A DNA stretch of 22,431 nt from CAYJRW01 sp964372865 (GTDB lineage: Bacteria > Patescibacteriota > Minisyncoccia > Minisyncoccales > 2-12-FULL-40-12): NCBI GenBank assembly GCA_964372865.1, contig CAYJRW010000007.1:1-22431 (forward strand), read 5' to 3'. A model generated the notes under the pieces. The model saw only the letters and a list, made by a program, of their open reading frames with translations. It did not search any database and was not told the DNA's origin. This document shows, piece after piece, positions 1 through 6,712 of the stretch (position 1 is the stretch's first letter; each line of letters begins with the position of its first letter). A program made the position numbers and the translations under genes.

Positions 1-298
1 TCAGTACGTCGTGAGACAGTACGGTCCCTATCTACCGCAGGCGTTGAACCTTGAGGGGAGTCGCTCTTAGTACGAGAGGACCGGAGTGAACTAACCTCTG
101 GTGTACCAGCTGTTCCGCCAGGAGCATTGCTGGGTAGCTATGTTGGGAAAGGATAAGAGCTGAAAGCATCTAAGCTCGAAGCCAACCCCAAGATTAAGGT
201 TTATAGATTCCTCAGAGATGATGAGGTTGATAGGCTGCACTTGCAAGTGGAGTAATCCATTAAGAGGAGCAGTACTAATAAATCTACGCAATTAAAAT
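1..298 (+). rRNA. rrl: 23S ribosomal RNA, 3' end (partial)
   Basis: This is the 3'-terminal part of the large-subunit rRNA (domain VI); the 5' part lies upstream of the window. The sarcin-ricin loop core AGTACGAGAGGACC sits at 69-82, where elongation factors dock on the ribosome. The downstream part follows the usual bacterial pattern, including TTGATAGGC at 228-236 and GTACTAATAAA at 272-282. The 3' end is placed near 298 by lining up GTACTAATAAATCTACGCAATTAAAATT piecewise with the E. coli terminus; the exact processed end is uncertain by several bases. No intron or inserted ORF is seen in the visible part, although large-subunit rRNA introns are common in CPR bacteria. Confidence 0.97.
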
Positions 299-321
299 TG
301 GCTAGCAATTAATGACCGCAA

Positions 322-338
322 CCGATGCTTCGCATCGG
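322..338 (+). other. Hairpin in the 23S-5S spacer
   Basis: CCGATGC and GCATCGG form a perfect 7-bp stem around a TTC loop (or a 6-bp stem closing a CTTCG pentaloop). It lies 8 bases before the 5S 5' end in a spacer of about 47 nt. The position suggests a processing or folding element of the precursor rRNA, not a terminator, because no T-tract follows and the 5S gene comes next. The role is inferred. Confidence 0.5.
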
Positions 339-345
339 ATATAAA

Positions 346-454
346 AGTGGGGATTATACTGAGGTTGTTCCACTCCTTCCCATTTCGAACAGGATAGTGA
401 AATGCCTCAAGGCCGATGATATTGCTTCGGCGAGAAAGTAGGTAGTCCCCACTT
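346..454 (+). rRNA. rrf: 5S ribosomal RNA
   Basis: The terminal helix is visible as AGTGGGGA (346-353) pairing with TCCCCACT (446-453). The interior holds the expected loop A/helix II-III pattern, CACTCCTTCCCATTTCGAAC at 370-389, corresponding to the bacterial 'cc(t/a)tcccg/atcccGAAC' region. The length of about 108 nt is slightly short for 5S (usually 115-120) but complete at both ends. It follows 23S at a short spacer with no tRNA between, so the window starts inside a 16S-23S-5S type operon. Ends are accurate to a few bases. Confidence 0.95.
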
Positions 455-480
455 TTGTATTTTACGGTAGGTAGCCCTGT

Positions 481-508
481 CCCGTAGCGAGCTTTGCTCT
501 GCTACGGG
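481..508 (+). terminator. Strong hairpin after the rRNA operon, possible terminator
   Basis: CCCGTAGC (481-488) pairs with GCTACGGG (501-508), and inside it GAGC (489-492) pairs with GCTC (496-499) around TTT, giving a 12-bp stem with one bulged T at 500. It lies 27 bases after 5S. The T-rich run (CTTTTCTGTTTTTCT, about 524-538) does not follow directly but begins some 16 bases later, so intrinsic termination would be atypical. It separates the rRNA operon from the mreC promoter. Confidence 0.5.
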
Positions 509-547
509 GTGCCACCAAAGCGTCTTTTCTGTTTTTCTAAATTTCAG

Positions 548-553
548 TATAAT
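548..553 (+). promoter_or_regulatory. -10 box of the mreC promoter (predicted leaderless)
   Basis: A perfect TATAAT lies at 548-553, and the mreC ATG is at 560, only 6 bases downstream. With the usual start 6-8 bases after the -10 box, transcription would begin at or next to the A of ATG, so the mRNA would be leaderless. No good -35 box is seen (TTTTCT at 525-530 with a 17-bp spacer is weak), and no Shine-Dalgarno sequence can fit. Confidence 0.6.
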
Positions 554-559
554 AAAAGA

Positions 560-1348
560 ATGCGGCTTACTCTGAATAACAAAGTAATCATACTCATCTT
601 TGTCGGCGTTTTGGTTATTATCCTTTTGAATTTTTATCAAAGCCATGTTCGAAACTTCTTCTATTTAATTTCCTCACCAGTTCAGAAAAATCTCTGGATT
701 TCAGGGCAGGGCACAGCTAACTTTTTGCAGGCGATTATCCACTCCAAAAAAATTCAGGAGGAAAACGCAGAACTCCGCCTTCTAATTCAGGAGCTACTGG
801 CAAAAACGGCAAATTTATCTGAGGTGCAAGAAGAAAACAAAGTTTTAAAGGAAGCGCTTAAAGTAGGCTTAGAGAAGGAGTTCAAATTAATTTTAGGGCA
901 GGTTACCGGAAAAAACATTTCTGAAGATACTTTGATAATCAACAAAGGCGCAAAAGAGGGAGTCAATAGCAATATGCCTGTTATCACCCAGCAAAAAATT
1001 TTAGTTGGCAAGATTGAAGAGGTTTATGAGAATTTCTCAAGAGTGCAGATTATTTCCAACAAAAAATCGTCCTTTGACGGCAGAATTTTAGGAAGAGAGC
1101 TTCAAGGTTTACTTAAAGGCGGAGGAAATTTTAAAATCAGCTTTGATTTAGTGCCGCAGTATGAAGAAGTTAAAGAAGGCGAGCTTATAACGACTACAGC
1201 CCTTGGCGGCATTTTTCCTGCAGGGCTCTTGGCCGGTCCCGTTAAATCAGTCAAAAAGTCCGACATTGAACCCTTCCAACAAATAGAAATCCAACCCGCT
1301 TTTGACATCACCCGACTGGATTACTTATTTATCATCAGGGAATTTTAA
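560..1348 (+). CDS. mreC: Rod shape-determining protein MreC
   Basis: MreC is the bitopic scaffold of the elongasome; it links PBP2/RodA outside the membrane with MreD and MreB and controls PBP2 activity. The 262-residue protein has one N-terminal membrane segment (about residues 7-25), a coiled coil (about 62-103, rich in E, L and K) and the beta-rich MreC domain with GQVTGKNISEDTLIINKGAKEGV-type residues from about 113 and a GGIFPAGLLAGPV segment near 216-228. The reading frame is open further upstream to 494, but ATG 560 is chosen because it gives the membrane anchor directly and a TATAAT box sits 6 bases before it. The stop overlaps the mreD start (TAATG). It is the first gene of the elongation operon; mreB is not in the window. 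Confidence 0.95.
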   Translation: MRLTLNNKVIILIFVGVLVIILLNFYQSHVRNFFYLISSPVQKNLWISGQGTANFLQAIIHSKKIQEENAELRLLIQELLAKTANLSEVQEENKVLKEALKVGLEKEFKLILGQVTGKNISEDTLIINKGAKEGVNSNMPVITQQKILVGKIEEVYENFSRVQIISNKKSSFDGRILGRELQGLLKGGGNFKISFDLVPQYEEVKEGELITTTALGGIFPAGLLAGPVKSVKKSDIEPFQQIEIQPAFDITRLDYLFIIREF

Positions 1349-1653
1349 TGAAGAAAATATTACTTACCATTTTATCTTTCTATATTTTAGTTTTGATGCA
1401 GACGAGTTTTTTGGTTCATTTCAGGTTGTGGGGTTACGTGCCGAATCTCATTTTGATTGTTGTTATTTTGCTGAGTATTTTTAATTTCCACGTTAAATTG
1501 GGAGTTGGAGCAGCTTTCGCCGGCGGGTTTTTTTTGGACATCTTTTCTAGCCACTTTATCGGGTTCTGGATTTTAATTTTGCTGGCAGTAGCTCTATTTA
1601 TAAAATTAGTTATCCAAAGATATGTTAGAATTCCACTTATCCAAAGCACTTAA
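1348..1653 (+). CDS. mreD: Rod shape-determining membrane protein MreD (short form)
   Basis: MreD is the small integral membrane partner of MreC in the elongasome. The 101-residue product is very hydrophobic, with about three to four membrane segments and the MreD-like pieces QTSFLVHFRLWGYVPNLILIVV and GGFFLDIFSSHFIGFW (written here in part). It is shorter than the 160-170 residues typical of E. coli or Bacillus MreD and lacks the C-terminal segments. The ATG overlaps the mreC stop by one base, and its 3' end overlaps the PBP2 gene by 32 bases. I see no obvious frameshift remnant downstream, because that sequence encodes the PBP2 N-terminus in another frame. The short form may be normal for this lineage. 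Confidence 0.88.
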   Translation: MKKILLTILSFYILVLMQTSFLVHFRLWGYVPNLILIVVILLSIFNFHVKLGVGAAFAGGFFLDIFSSHFIGFWILILLAVALFIKLVIQRYVRIPLIQST

Positions 1654-3550
1654 TAACAGGAAAGTAAAAACCAGATTTGCAGAGGATATTGAGCCACAGG
1701 AGGTTCTTTTGGATTCTTTGGCAAAAAAGAAGGAAGAAGAGCTGGGTATCCCTGAAATGAAATTTGAAAAGCCTCTTTCAAGAAACGTTTTGATAGGTTT
1801 TTTGACAGCCAGCTTTATTTTGCTGGGATTGCTTTTTTTCAAGAGTTTTCAGCTTCAAATTATTGAAGGAAAAGATTATTCCATGCTTTCAGAAAGAAAT
1901 AAATTCACTTTTCAGAAAATAGCTGCAGAACGTGGCGTGATTTACGACACCAAAGGCCGCCAGCTTGTTTGGAACAAGCCATCTTTTGATTTGGTTTTGG
2001 ATAAAACAAATTTATCTGAAAACTCCTTGAAAGAGGTTGCTGATATTTTACAAGTAAACTTTCAAGAGCTTAAAAACTTAGTTGATGAAAGTGATGTTCA
2101 GGAACTATTAATTGCCAGGGATATTCAGCTTCCGATATTGATTATTCTTGAAGCGAGAATGGGCGATTTACCCGGCTTCAGAATCCAAAACAACACCGTT
2201 AGGGACTACAGGGCCGGCACGGCTTTTTCCCACATTATCGGTTATACCGGAAAAATCAACAGAGAAGAATTTGCCGAGAACCCTGATTTTTACACAATTT
2301 TTGACTGGGTCGGCAGAACAGGCATTGAACGATTTGATGAAGAAGTTCTAAGGAAGAATCCGGGAAAAGTCCGCGTGGAAAGAGATGCTCTCGGAAATTT
2401 AATTTCGCAAGACGTGGTTTCTTTGCCTGAATCTGGCAACAGTCTGGTTTTGTGGCTGGACTCTGAGCTGCAAGAGAAAATTAGAGAAGAACTGGAAAAG
2501 AAGATTTTAGAGCTGGGAGCAAAAGGGGGAGTCGGAGTGGCTTTGGACCCCAAAACTGGCGGAGTGCTGGCTATGGTTTCTCTGCCTGATTTTGACAATA
2601 ATTTGTTTCAGCAGAGTTCTGAAGAATTGTCGCCGCTTTTGCAAGATTCAAGACAGCCCTTGTTTAATCGCGCAATTTCTGGAAAATATCTGACCGGCTC
2701 CACCATAAAGCCCTTGATTGCTGCCTCGGCTCTTGAAGAACAAATAATCTCGCCTCAAAAGCAGATTTACAGTTCAGGCGCCATCGAAATTCCCCATCGC
2801 TATGACCCTGAGATTGTTTATAAGTTCCGCGACTGGGCGGTTCACGGCTGGGTTGATATGAAAAAAGCGATTGCCCAATCGTCCAACGTATACTTCTACA
2901 CTATAGGGGGCGGTTTTGGCGACCAAAATGGTTTGGGGCCAACCAAAATAAAAGAATATCTAGAGCTTTTTGGCTGGGGTTCAAAAACCGGAGTTGACCT
3001 GCCGGCTGAAGCAGATGGCTTCCTGCCTGATGCAGAGTGGAAGCAGAGAGTTTTTGGCGAGGGTTGGTGGGACGGCGACACATACTTTTTATCAATTGGT
3101 CAAGAATATTTGCAAATCACGCCCCTGGAAGTTGTGAGTGCTTTTTCAGCCATTGCCAACAGGGGAAAACTTTTGCAGCCCCAAGTTGTCAAAGAAATTG
3201 TTGACAGCCAGAAAAACACAATTGAAGCATTTGAGCCAAAAATAATTCGCGAAAACTTTATTGCTCCAGAAAACCTTGAAATTGTCAGACAAGGAATGCG
3301 GCAAGCTGTGACAGGAGAAAACTCGCCCCTGGCTTCAGCCGTCATATTAAATTCACTGCCCGTACCAGCTGCCGCAAAAACAGGAACTGCCGAATTGGGG
3401 AATGATTACTTTCACAACTGGGTAACTGTTTTTGCTCCCTATGAAGACCCTGAAATCGTTATAACCATAATGGTTGAAAACGTAAAAGGCGTGCAGGCAG
3501 CGGTCTTACCAGTAGCACGGGATGTTTTGCAATGGTATTTTTCCAAGTAA
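1622..3550 (+). CDS. mrdA: Penicillin-binding protein 2 (peptidoglycan D,D-transpeptidase)
   Basis: This is a class B PBP that cross-links peptidoglycan during elongation and normally works with RodA. The 642 residues show an acidic/basic N-terminal cytoplasmic tail, one membrane anchor (about 55-75), a dimerisation/pedestal domain that starts with ERGVIYDTKGRQL (103-115), and the transpeptidase domain. All three active-site motifs are intact: S360-T-I-K363 with the acylated serine, S420-S-N422, and K586-T-G588. The start at 1622 overlaps mreD by 32 bases; a later Met at residue 46 would cut off a cytoplasmic tail (EDIEPQEVLLDSLAKKKEEE) that I recall as conserved in Parcubacterial PBP2, so the long form is preferred. 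Context (mreC-mreD-PBP2) supports the elongation-specific PBP2 over the division enzyme FtsI. Confidence 0.96.
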   Translation: MLEFHLSKALNNRKVKTRFAEDIEPQEVLLDSLAKKKEEELGIPEMKFEKPLSRNVLIGFLTASFILLGLLFFKSFQLQIIEGKDYSMLSERNKFTFQKIAAERGVIYDTKGRQLVWNKPSFDLVLDKTNLSENSLKEVADILQVNFQELKNLVDESDVQELLIARDIQLPILIILEARMGDLPGFRIQNNTVRDYRAGTAFSHIIGYTGKINREEFAENPDFYTIFDWVGRTGIERFDEEVLRKNPGKVRVERDALGNLISQDVVSLPESGNSLVLWLDSELQEKIREELEKKILELGAKGGVGVALDPKTGGVLAMVSLPDFDNNLFQQSSEELSPLLQDSRQPLFNRAISGKYLTGSTIKPLIAASALEEQIISPQKQIYSSGAIEIPHRYDPEIVYKFRDWAVHGWVDMKKAIAQSSNVYFYTIGGGFGDQNGLGPTKIKEYLELFGWGSKTGVDLPAEADGFLPDAEWKQRVFGEGWWDGDTYFLSIGQEYLQITPLEVVSAFSAIANRGKLLQPQVVKEIVDSQKNTIEAFEPKIIRENFIAPENLEIVRQGMRQAVTGENSPLASAVILNSLPVPAAAKTGTAELGNDYFHNWVTVFAPYEDPEIVITIMVENVKGVQAAVLPVARDVLQWYFSK

Positions 3551-3555
3551 TAAGT

Positions 3556-4476
3556 ATGAAAAACTTGGTGCTTCAAGTTGAAAATTTGACAAAAGAGTTT
3601 GATGGATTTTGCGCGGTTGACGATATTTCCTTTGAAATAGAAGAAGGCGAAATTTTAGGCTTTCTGGGACCCAATGGAGCCGGCAAAACCACGACTATTA
3701 TGATGCTTTTGGGACTTATTAAACCTACCAAAGGCAAAATTAAGGTTTTTGGGCAGGATTTGGAGCAAAACAGGGAAAAGATTTTAGGCAGAGTTAATTT
3801 TTCTTCTGCTTACGCATCTTTGCCCCACAGGATTACTTTGCTTGAAAACCTCTACGTTTTCACAGCTCTCTATAACGTTTCCAACCCTCGTCAAAAAATA
3901 GAAGGACTTCTGGATAGCTTTGAGTTGAGCTCCTTGAAAAATCAAATCACCGGCAATCTTTCTTCAGGCGAAATGACCCGTCTTAATTTGTGCAAAGCGC
4001 TTATCAACGACCCAGAACTTTTATTTCTGGACGAGCCGACATCTTCTTTGGACCCAGACATTGCCCAAAAAACAAGAGAGCTTTTGTCTAAAATAAAGCG
4101 AGAAAGAAACCTGTCCATACTTTTTACTTCTCACAATATGGCGGAGGTTACTGAAATGTGCGACAGGGTGATTTTTCTTGACCGCGGTAAAATTGTGGCT
4201 TCAGATACGCCACTTAATTTAACCAAGCAAATTAAAGAGTGCGTCTTAACTTTAGTTTTTGATGCGCTTCTTGAAAAAGTAAAGAAAATTTGCCAGCAAA
4301 AAAGATTGAATTTTCAAATTCCCAGATTTAATGTTTTGGAAATAACAACGAAAGAAGAAAAAATCAGCCAGCTTTTGACAGAATTAACCAAAGCGGGAAT
4401 TAAAATTACCGAGGTTTCGGTTAAAAAACCGGATTTGGAGGACGTATTCTTAAAAATTAGCAGAAGAAAAAAATAA
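3556..4476 (+). CDS. ABC-2 type exporter, ATP-binding subunit
   Basis: The 306-residue nucleotide-binding subunit pairs with the permease that starts 1 base after its stop. Walker A is GPNGAGKTT (38-46), the signature is LSSGE (135-139), Walker B ends in LLFLDEPTSSLD (155-166), and the switch histidine is in TSHN (191-194). A C-terminal extension of about 80 residues after the core resembles the regulatory tail of the ABC-2/NatA group. The Q-loop looks odd: where most ABC-2 ATPases have a Gln, this one has SSAYASLPHRIT (83-94). The frame is open from 3532, but the start at 3556 is preferred because it begins the beta strand of the ATPase (MKNLVLQVENLTK) and clears the PBP2 stop by 5 bases. 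The exported substrate is unknown. Confidence 0.92.
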   Translation: MKNLVLQVENLTKEFDGFCAVDDISFEIEEGEILGFLGPNGAGKTTTIMMLLGLIKPTKGKIKVFGQDLEQNREKILGRVNFSSAYASLPHRITLLENLYVFTALYNVSNPRQKIEGLLDSFELSSLKNQITGNLSSGEMTRLNLCKALINDPELLFLDEPTSSLDPDIAQKTRELLSKIKRERNLSILFTSHNMAEVTEMCDRVIFLDRGKIVASDTPLNLTKQIKECVLTLVFDALLEKVKKICQQKRLNFQIPRFNVLEITTKEEKISQLLTELTKAGIKITEVSVKKPDLEDVFLKISRRKK

Positions 4477-4477
4477 T

Positions 4478-5269
4478 ATGTCTATTCCAAGAATTCAAGC
4501 TGTAATACTGCAGAATTTGTACAACCTCAAACACTCTTTAGAGGACTTGATTGACACCTTTTTCTGGCCAACTATGGATATCATTATTTGGGGTTTCATG
4601 ACCCTTTACTTTGTCAAACTTCAAGGGCCCTTAGCCCTTGTGGTTACTTTCCTTTTGGGCGGGCTGATTTTGTGGAATATTGTTTGGAGAGCCCAACAAG
4701 ATATCGCTATGGCATTATTAAGAAATGTTTGGGGCAGAAATATTGTAAATCTTTTTTCCTCCCCATTAACCATTTGGGAGTTTTTGTTAGCCACCATGGC
4801 TTTGGGTCTGGTGAAAATTGTTTTGACACTTTTTTTGGTTTCAGCCCTGGCCTTTTTCCTTTATTCTTTTAACATTTTCGCCCTCGGATTTTATATCTTG
4901 CCTTTTTTTGTTGGCTTGATTGTTTTTTCTTGGACGGCAGGCATTTTTATAACTGGTCTGATTATCCGCTTTGGAATGAGAATTCAGGCTTTTGCCTGGA
5001 GTTTGATTCTTTTGTTTCATCCAGTTTCCGCTGTTTTCTATCCGGTTTCTGTTCTTCCGCCTCTTTTGCAAAAAGTTGCTCTTTTTTTACCAACAGCCCA
5101 CATTTTTGAGGGAATGCGGGAGGTTTTGGCTGGAAGCACGGTTTCATTGGAACATTTAATTTGGGCTTTTTCGCTCAACGCTGTTTACTTAATAGTTGCC
5201 AGCTGGTTTTTCGCTTTTATGTTTGAAAAGGCCAGAGAAAAAGGCAAACTCGCCAAAGTTGAGATGTAA
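4478..5269 (+). CDS. ABC-2 type transporter permease
   Basis: The 263-residue integral membrane subunit has about six hydrophobic segments and ABC-2 permease features, notably a segment reading FHPVSAVFYPVSVLPPLLQKVALFLPTAHIFEGMREVL (in parts), which matches the conserved 'P...lP..lq.ia...P..h..e..R' pattern of drug- and polysaccharide-exporting ABC-2 permeases. It follows its ATPase with a 1-base gap and precedes the HAD gene by 1 base. Location after PBP2 hints at export of an envelope component, but this is inference and no substrate can be named. Confidence 0.88.
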   Translation: MSIPRIQAVILQNLYNLKHSLEDLIDTFFWPTMDIIIWGFMTLYFVKLQGPLALVVTFLLGGLILWNIVWRAQQDIAMALLRNVWGRNIVNLFSSPLTIWEFLLATMALGLVKIVLTLFLVSALAFFLYSFNIFALGFYILPFFVGLIVFSWTAGIFITGLIIRFGMRIQAFAWSLILLFHPVSAVFYPVSVLPPLLQKVALFLPTAHIFEGMREVLAGSTVSLEHLIWAFSLNAVYLIVASWFFAFMFEKAREKGKLAKVEM

Positions 5270-5270
5270 T

Positions 5271-5978
5271 ATGGTAAAGAATAAGAAAAAGGTGGCGATT
5301 TTTGATATTGACGGCACGATTTTCCGCTCAAGCTTGCTCATAGAATTGACCGACGCTTTAATTCAAGAAGGAGTTTTTCCTACAGCCGTTAGAAAATCGT
5401 ATGCCACGGCCGCCAAAAATTGGATAAACAGAAAAGGTCCCTACCAAGAATATATTGAAGCGGTTGTTGACGCGTTTGTGCGCCACATCAAAGGAGTTCA
5501 ATATAAAGAGTTTTCAAGTGTGGCCAAAAAGGTTGCGGCTTTTCATAAAAACAGGGTTTATCGCTATACTCGCGATTTGATTAAACATTTGAAAAAGAAA
5601 AATTATTTTCTTCTGGCGATTTCCCATTCGCCCTACAAGGTAGCAAAGGATTTTTGCAAAAAACTGGGTTTTAATAAAGTTTACGCCCATATTTGGGAGC
5701 TGGATAAGAAAAGAAGATTTACGGGTAAAGTTCTTCATCTTAATCTAAAGGTAGCAAGGGCATTAGATAAGGCTGCTATTTTAAAACGGGCTGTTGAAAA
5801 GGAGGGCCTGACGCTTAAAGGGTCTGTCGGAGTGGGCGACACTGAAAGCGACATCGCTTTTTTAAAAATGGTTGAGAAACCAATTTGTTTCAATCCCAAC
5901 AAAAAACTTTATCAATACGCAAAGAAAAGGGGCTGGAAAATAGTTGTTGAAAGAAAAGACATGATTTACCATTTTTAA
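5271..5978 (+). CDS. HAD-superfamily phosphatase (subclass IB, SerB-like)
   Basis: The 235-residue protein carries the HAD motifs in order: motif I FDIDGT (11-16) with nucleophile D12 and acid/base D14, motif II Ser in ISHSP (117-121), a Lys near 167 or 173, and motif III GVGDTESD (187-194) that holds Mg2+. A helical cap lies between motifs I and II (about 20-110), as in phosphoserine phosphatase and related HAD-IB enzymes. The substrate cannot be read from the sequence. The start ATG 5271 lies 1 base after the permease stop; an in-frame extension back to 5196 is rejected because it runs through the permease gene. It is the last gene of the mreC operon and is followed by a hairpin terminator. 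Confidence 0.9.
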   Translation: MVKNKKKVAIFDIDGTIFRSSLLIELTDALIQEGVFPTAVRKSYATAAKNWINRKGPYQEYIEAVVDAFVRHIKGVQYKEFSSVAKKVAAFHKNRVYRYTRDLIKHLKKKNYFLLAISHSPYKVAKDFCKKLGFNKVYAHIWELDKKRRFTGKVLHLNLKVARALDKAAILKRAVEKEGLTLKGSVGVGDTESDIAFLKMVEKPICFNPNKKLYQYAKKRGWKIVVERKDMIYHF

Positions 5979-6016
5979 TTTTGTATGGAAAAAAGTGGAA
6001 GTATAAAAACGATGCA

Positions 6017-6048
6017 GGGGCAGCTTTTCTTCATAGTGCTGCCCCTTT
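6017..6048. terminator. Hairpin terminator between convergent genes
   Basis: GGGGCAGC (6017-6024) pairs with GCTGCCCC (6038-6045), a perfect 8-bp GC-rich stem with a 13-base loop. On the + strand TTT follows; on the - strand the stem is followed, after a short gap, by TTTTTAT (complement of about 6003-6009). It lies between the 3' ends of the HAD gene (+) and the deaminase gene (-), so it can serve both as a bidirectional terminator. Confidence 0.75.
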
Positions 6049-6052
6049 AATG

Positions 6053-6595
6053 TTAATCATCACCGTGGACTTTTAGCAGTTGTTCAAAAGTGTGAACTTC
6101 ATAAACCTCGCTGTCCTCTTCAGGAAGTATGGTTATAATGAGGGTTTCAGGATAAATCTCAGGCAGAGCTTTGAATACCAAACGGCACTCCCTGCAAGGA
6201 TGCAGGGTCGGGTGTCCCTCTCCTCGTTGCGGTTTTCCGGCTATAATCATTCCAATAATTCTGTCATATCCTGCCCCTCTGGCAGTGCCCAGTGCAATTG
6301 GCTCGGCGCACACCGGCCTTAAGTTCTCTGCTATCTTAATATTGGAGCTGGTGAATATCTTCCATCTGTCTTCCACATAGTAAGCCCCAATGGTCTTAAA
6401 TGCCCACAGCGCGCAGCCCACATTGAAGTTGCGGTATGAAATAGCCCGCTTTAATGCTTCACGGGCTCTTAGGACCAAGTGTGGCAGGACTCCGTGAAAC
6501 CTTTGAAGCTGTTCTTCTTCAGTTATAATGCGTCTTGGATTCGCTCGTTCATTTGCCAGTTCTCTCATGGTGGGTAGTACATGGAACCGAGACAT
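6053..6595 (-). CDS. Cytidine deaminase-like zinc hydrolase
   Basis: The protein has the CDA fold motifs: NVGCAL (58-63), C96-A-E98 and P133-C134-R-E-C137, that is, three Zn-binding cysteines and the catalytic glutamate of the CDD family (cytidine, deoxycytidine or blasticidin-S type deaminases). A 45-residue N-terminal extension precedes the core, making it 180 residues against about 130 for classical CDAs. The frame is open to a TTG at 6622, but ATG 6595 is chosen because a strong Shine-Dalgarno, AAGGAGGTG, lies at 6605-6613, 9 bases upstream, inside the longer frame. It is transcribed alone, opposite to its neighbours, with a consensus promoter. Substrate may be cytidine or a related base; pyrimidine salvage fits a small-genome organism, but this is inference. 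Confidence 0.85.
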   Translation of the reverse strand: MSRFHVLPTMRELANERANPRRIITEEEQLQRFHGVLPHLVLRAREALKRAISYRNFNVGCALWAFKTIGAYYVEDRWKIFTSSNIKIAENLRPVCAEPIALGTARGAGYDRIIGMIIAGKPQRGEGHPTLHPCRECRLVFKALPEIYPETLIITILPEEDSEVYEVHTFEQLLKVHGDD

Positions 6596-6604
6596 TAGCT
6601 TTTC

Positions 6605-6613
6605 CACCTCCTT
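6605..6613 (-). promoter_or_regulatory. Strong Shine-Dalgarno of the deaminase gene
   Basis: Read on the - strand, AAGGAGGTG matches the anti-SD of 16S rRNA almost perfectly and ends 9 bases before the ATG at 6595. It decides the start: the upstream TTG (6622) would put the ribosome site inside the coding sequence. Confidence 0.85.
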
Positions 6614-6647
6614 TGTATTCAATTGTTAATTTGCGAGATAATTTCAA

Positions 6648-6676
6648 ATCATACATCATCATATTGTTTTAGTCAA
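6648..6676 (-). promoter_or_regulatory. Sigma-70 type promoter of the deaminase gene
   Basis: On the - strand TTGACT (complement of 6671-6676) and TATGAT (complement of 6648-6653) are separated by exactly 17 bases. Transcription would start near 6641, giving a leader of about 45 bases that contains the Shine-Dalgarno. Confidence 0.75.
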
Positions 6677-6690
6677 GTTCATTTACTTGA
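6673..6690. promoter_or_regulatory. Inverted repeat between divergent promoters (possible operator)
   Basis: TCAAGT (6673-6678) and ACTTGA (6685-6690) are perfect inverted arms around 6 bases. The left arm covers part of the -35 box of the deaminase promoter, and the whole element lies just upstream of the -10 box of the small membrane protein gene. The place suits a dimeric repressor acting on both directions, but no regulator is encoded nearby and an 18-base palindrome can occur by chance. Confidence 0.35.
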
Positions 6691-6696
6691 TATTTT

Positions 6697-6705
6697 TGAT
6701 ATAAT
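6697..6705 (+). promoter_or_regulatory. Extended -10 promoter, predicted leaderless
   Basis: TGATATAAT (6697-6705) is a perfect extended -10 element (TGnTATAAT), which can act without a -35 box. The ATG of the small membrane protein gene follows 7 bases after it, so the transcript should begin at or beside the start codon. Confidence 0.65.
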
Positions 6706-6712
6706 CTAAAAT

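Noticed and set aside
288..312. Direct repeat GCAATTAA at 288-295 and 305-312 near the 23S 3' end as an attachment site
   Set aside because: Eight AT-rich bases with no integrase or mobile genes nearby; chance or rRNA processing is more likely.
494..559. N-terminal extension of mreC by 22 residues from the ATG at 494
   Set aside because: The added residues come from the terminator-like hairpin region, push the membrane anchor inward and lie upstream of the TATAAT box at 548-553.
91..646. Reading frames antisense to 23S and 5S rRNA (for example 91-291 and 407-646 on the - strand)
   Set aside because: They lie over structural RNA genes or their spacer and resemble no protein.
5196..5270. In-frame extension of the HAD phosphatase upstream of ATG 5271
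   Set aside because: The extension runs through the 3' end of the ABC permease; ATG 5271 places FDIDGT at residue 11, as usual for HAD enzymes.
3551..5978. Separate transcription unit for the ABC exporter and HAD gene
   Set aside because: Only 5 bases lie between PBP2 and the ATPase ATG and 1 base between the following genes, and no promoter is seen, so read-through from mreC is the simpler view.
6596..6622. TTG start at 6622 for the deaminase
   Set aside because: It would place the perfect Shine-Dalgarno (6605-6613) inside the coding sequence; ATG 6595 has ideal spacing.
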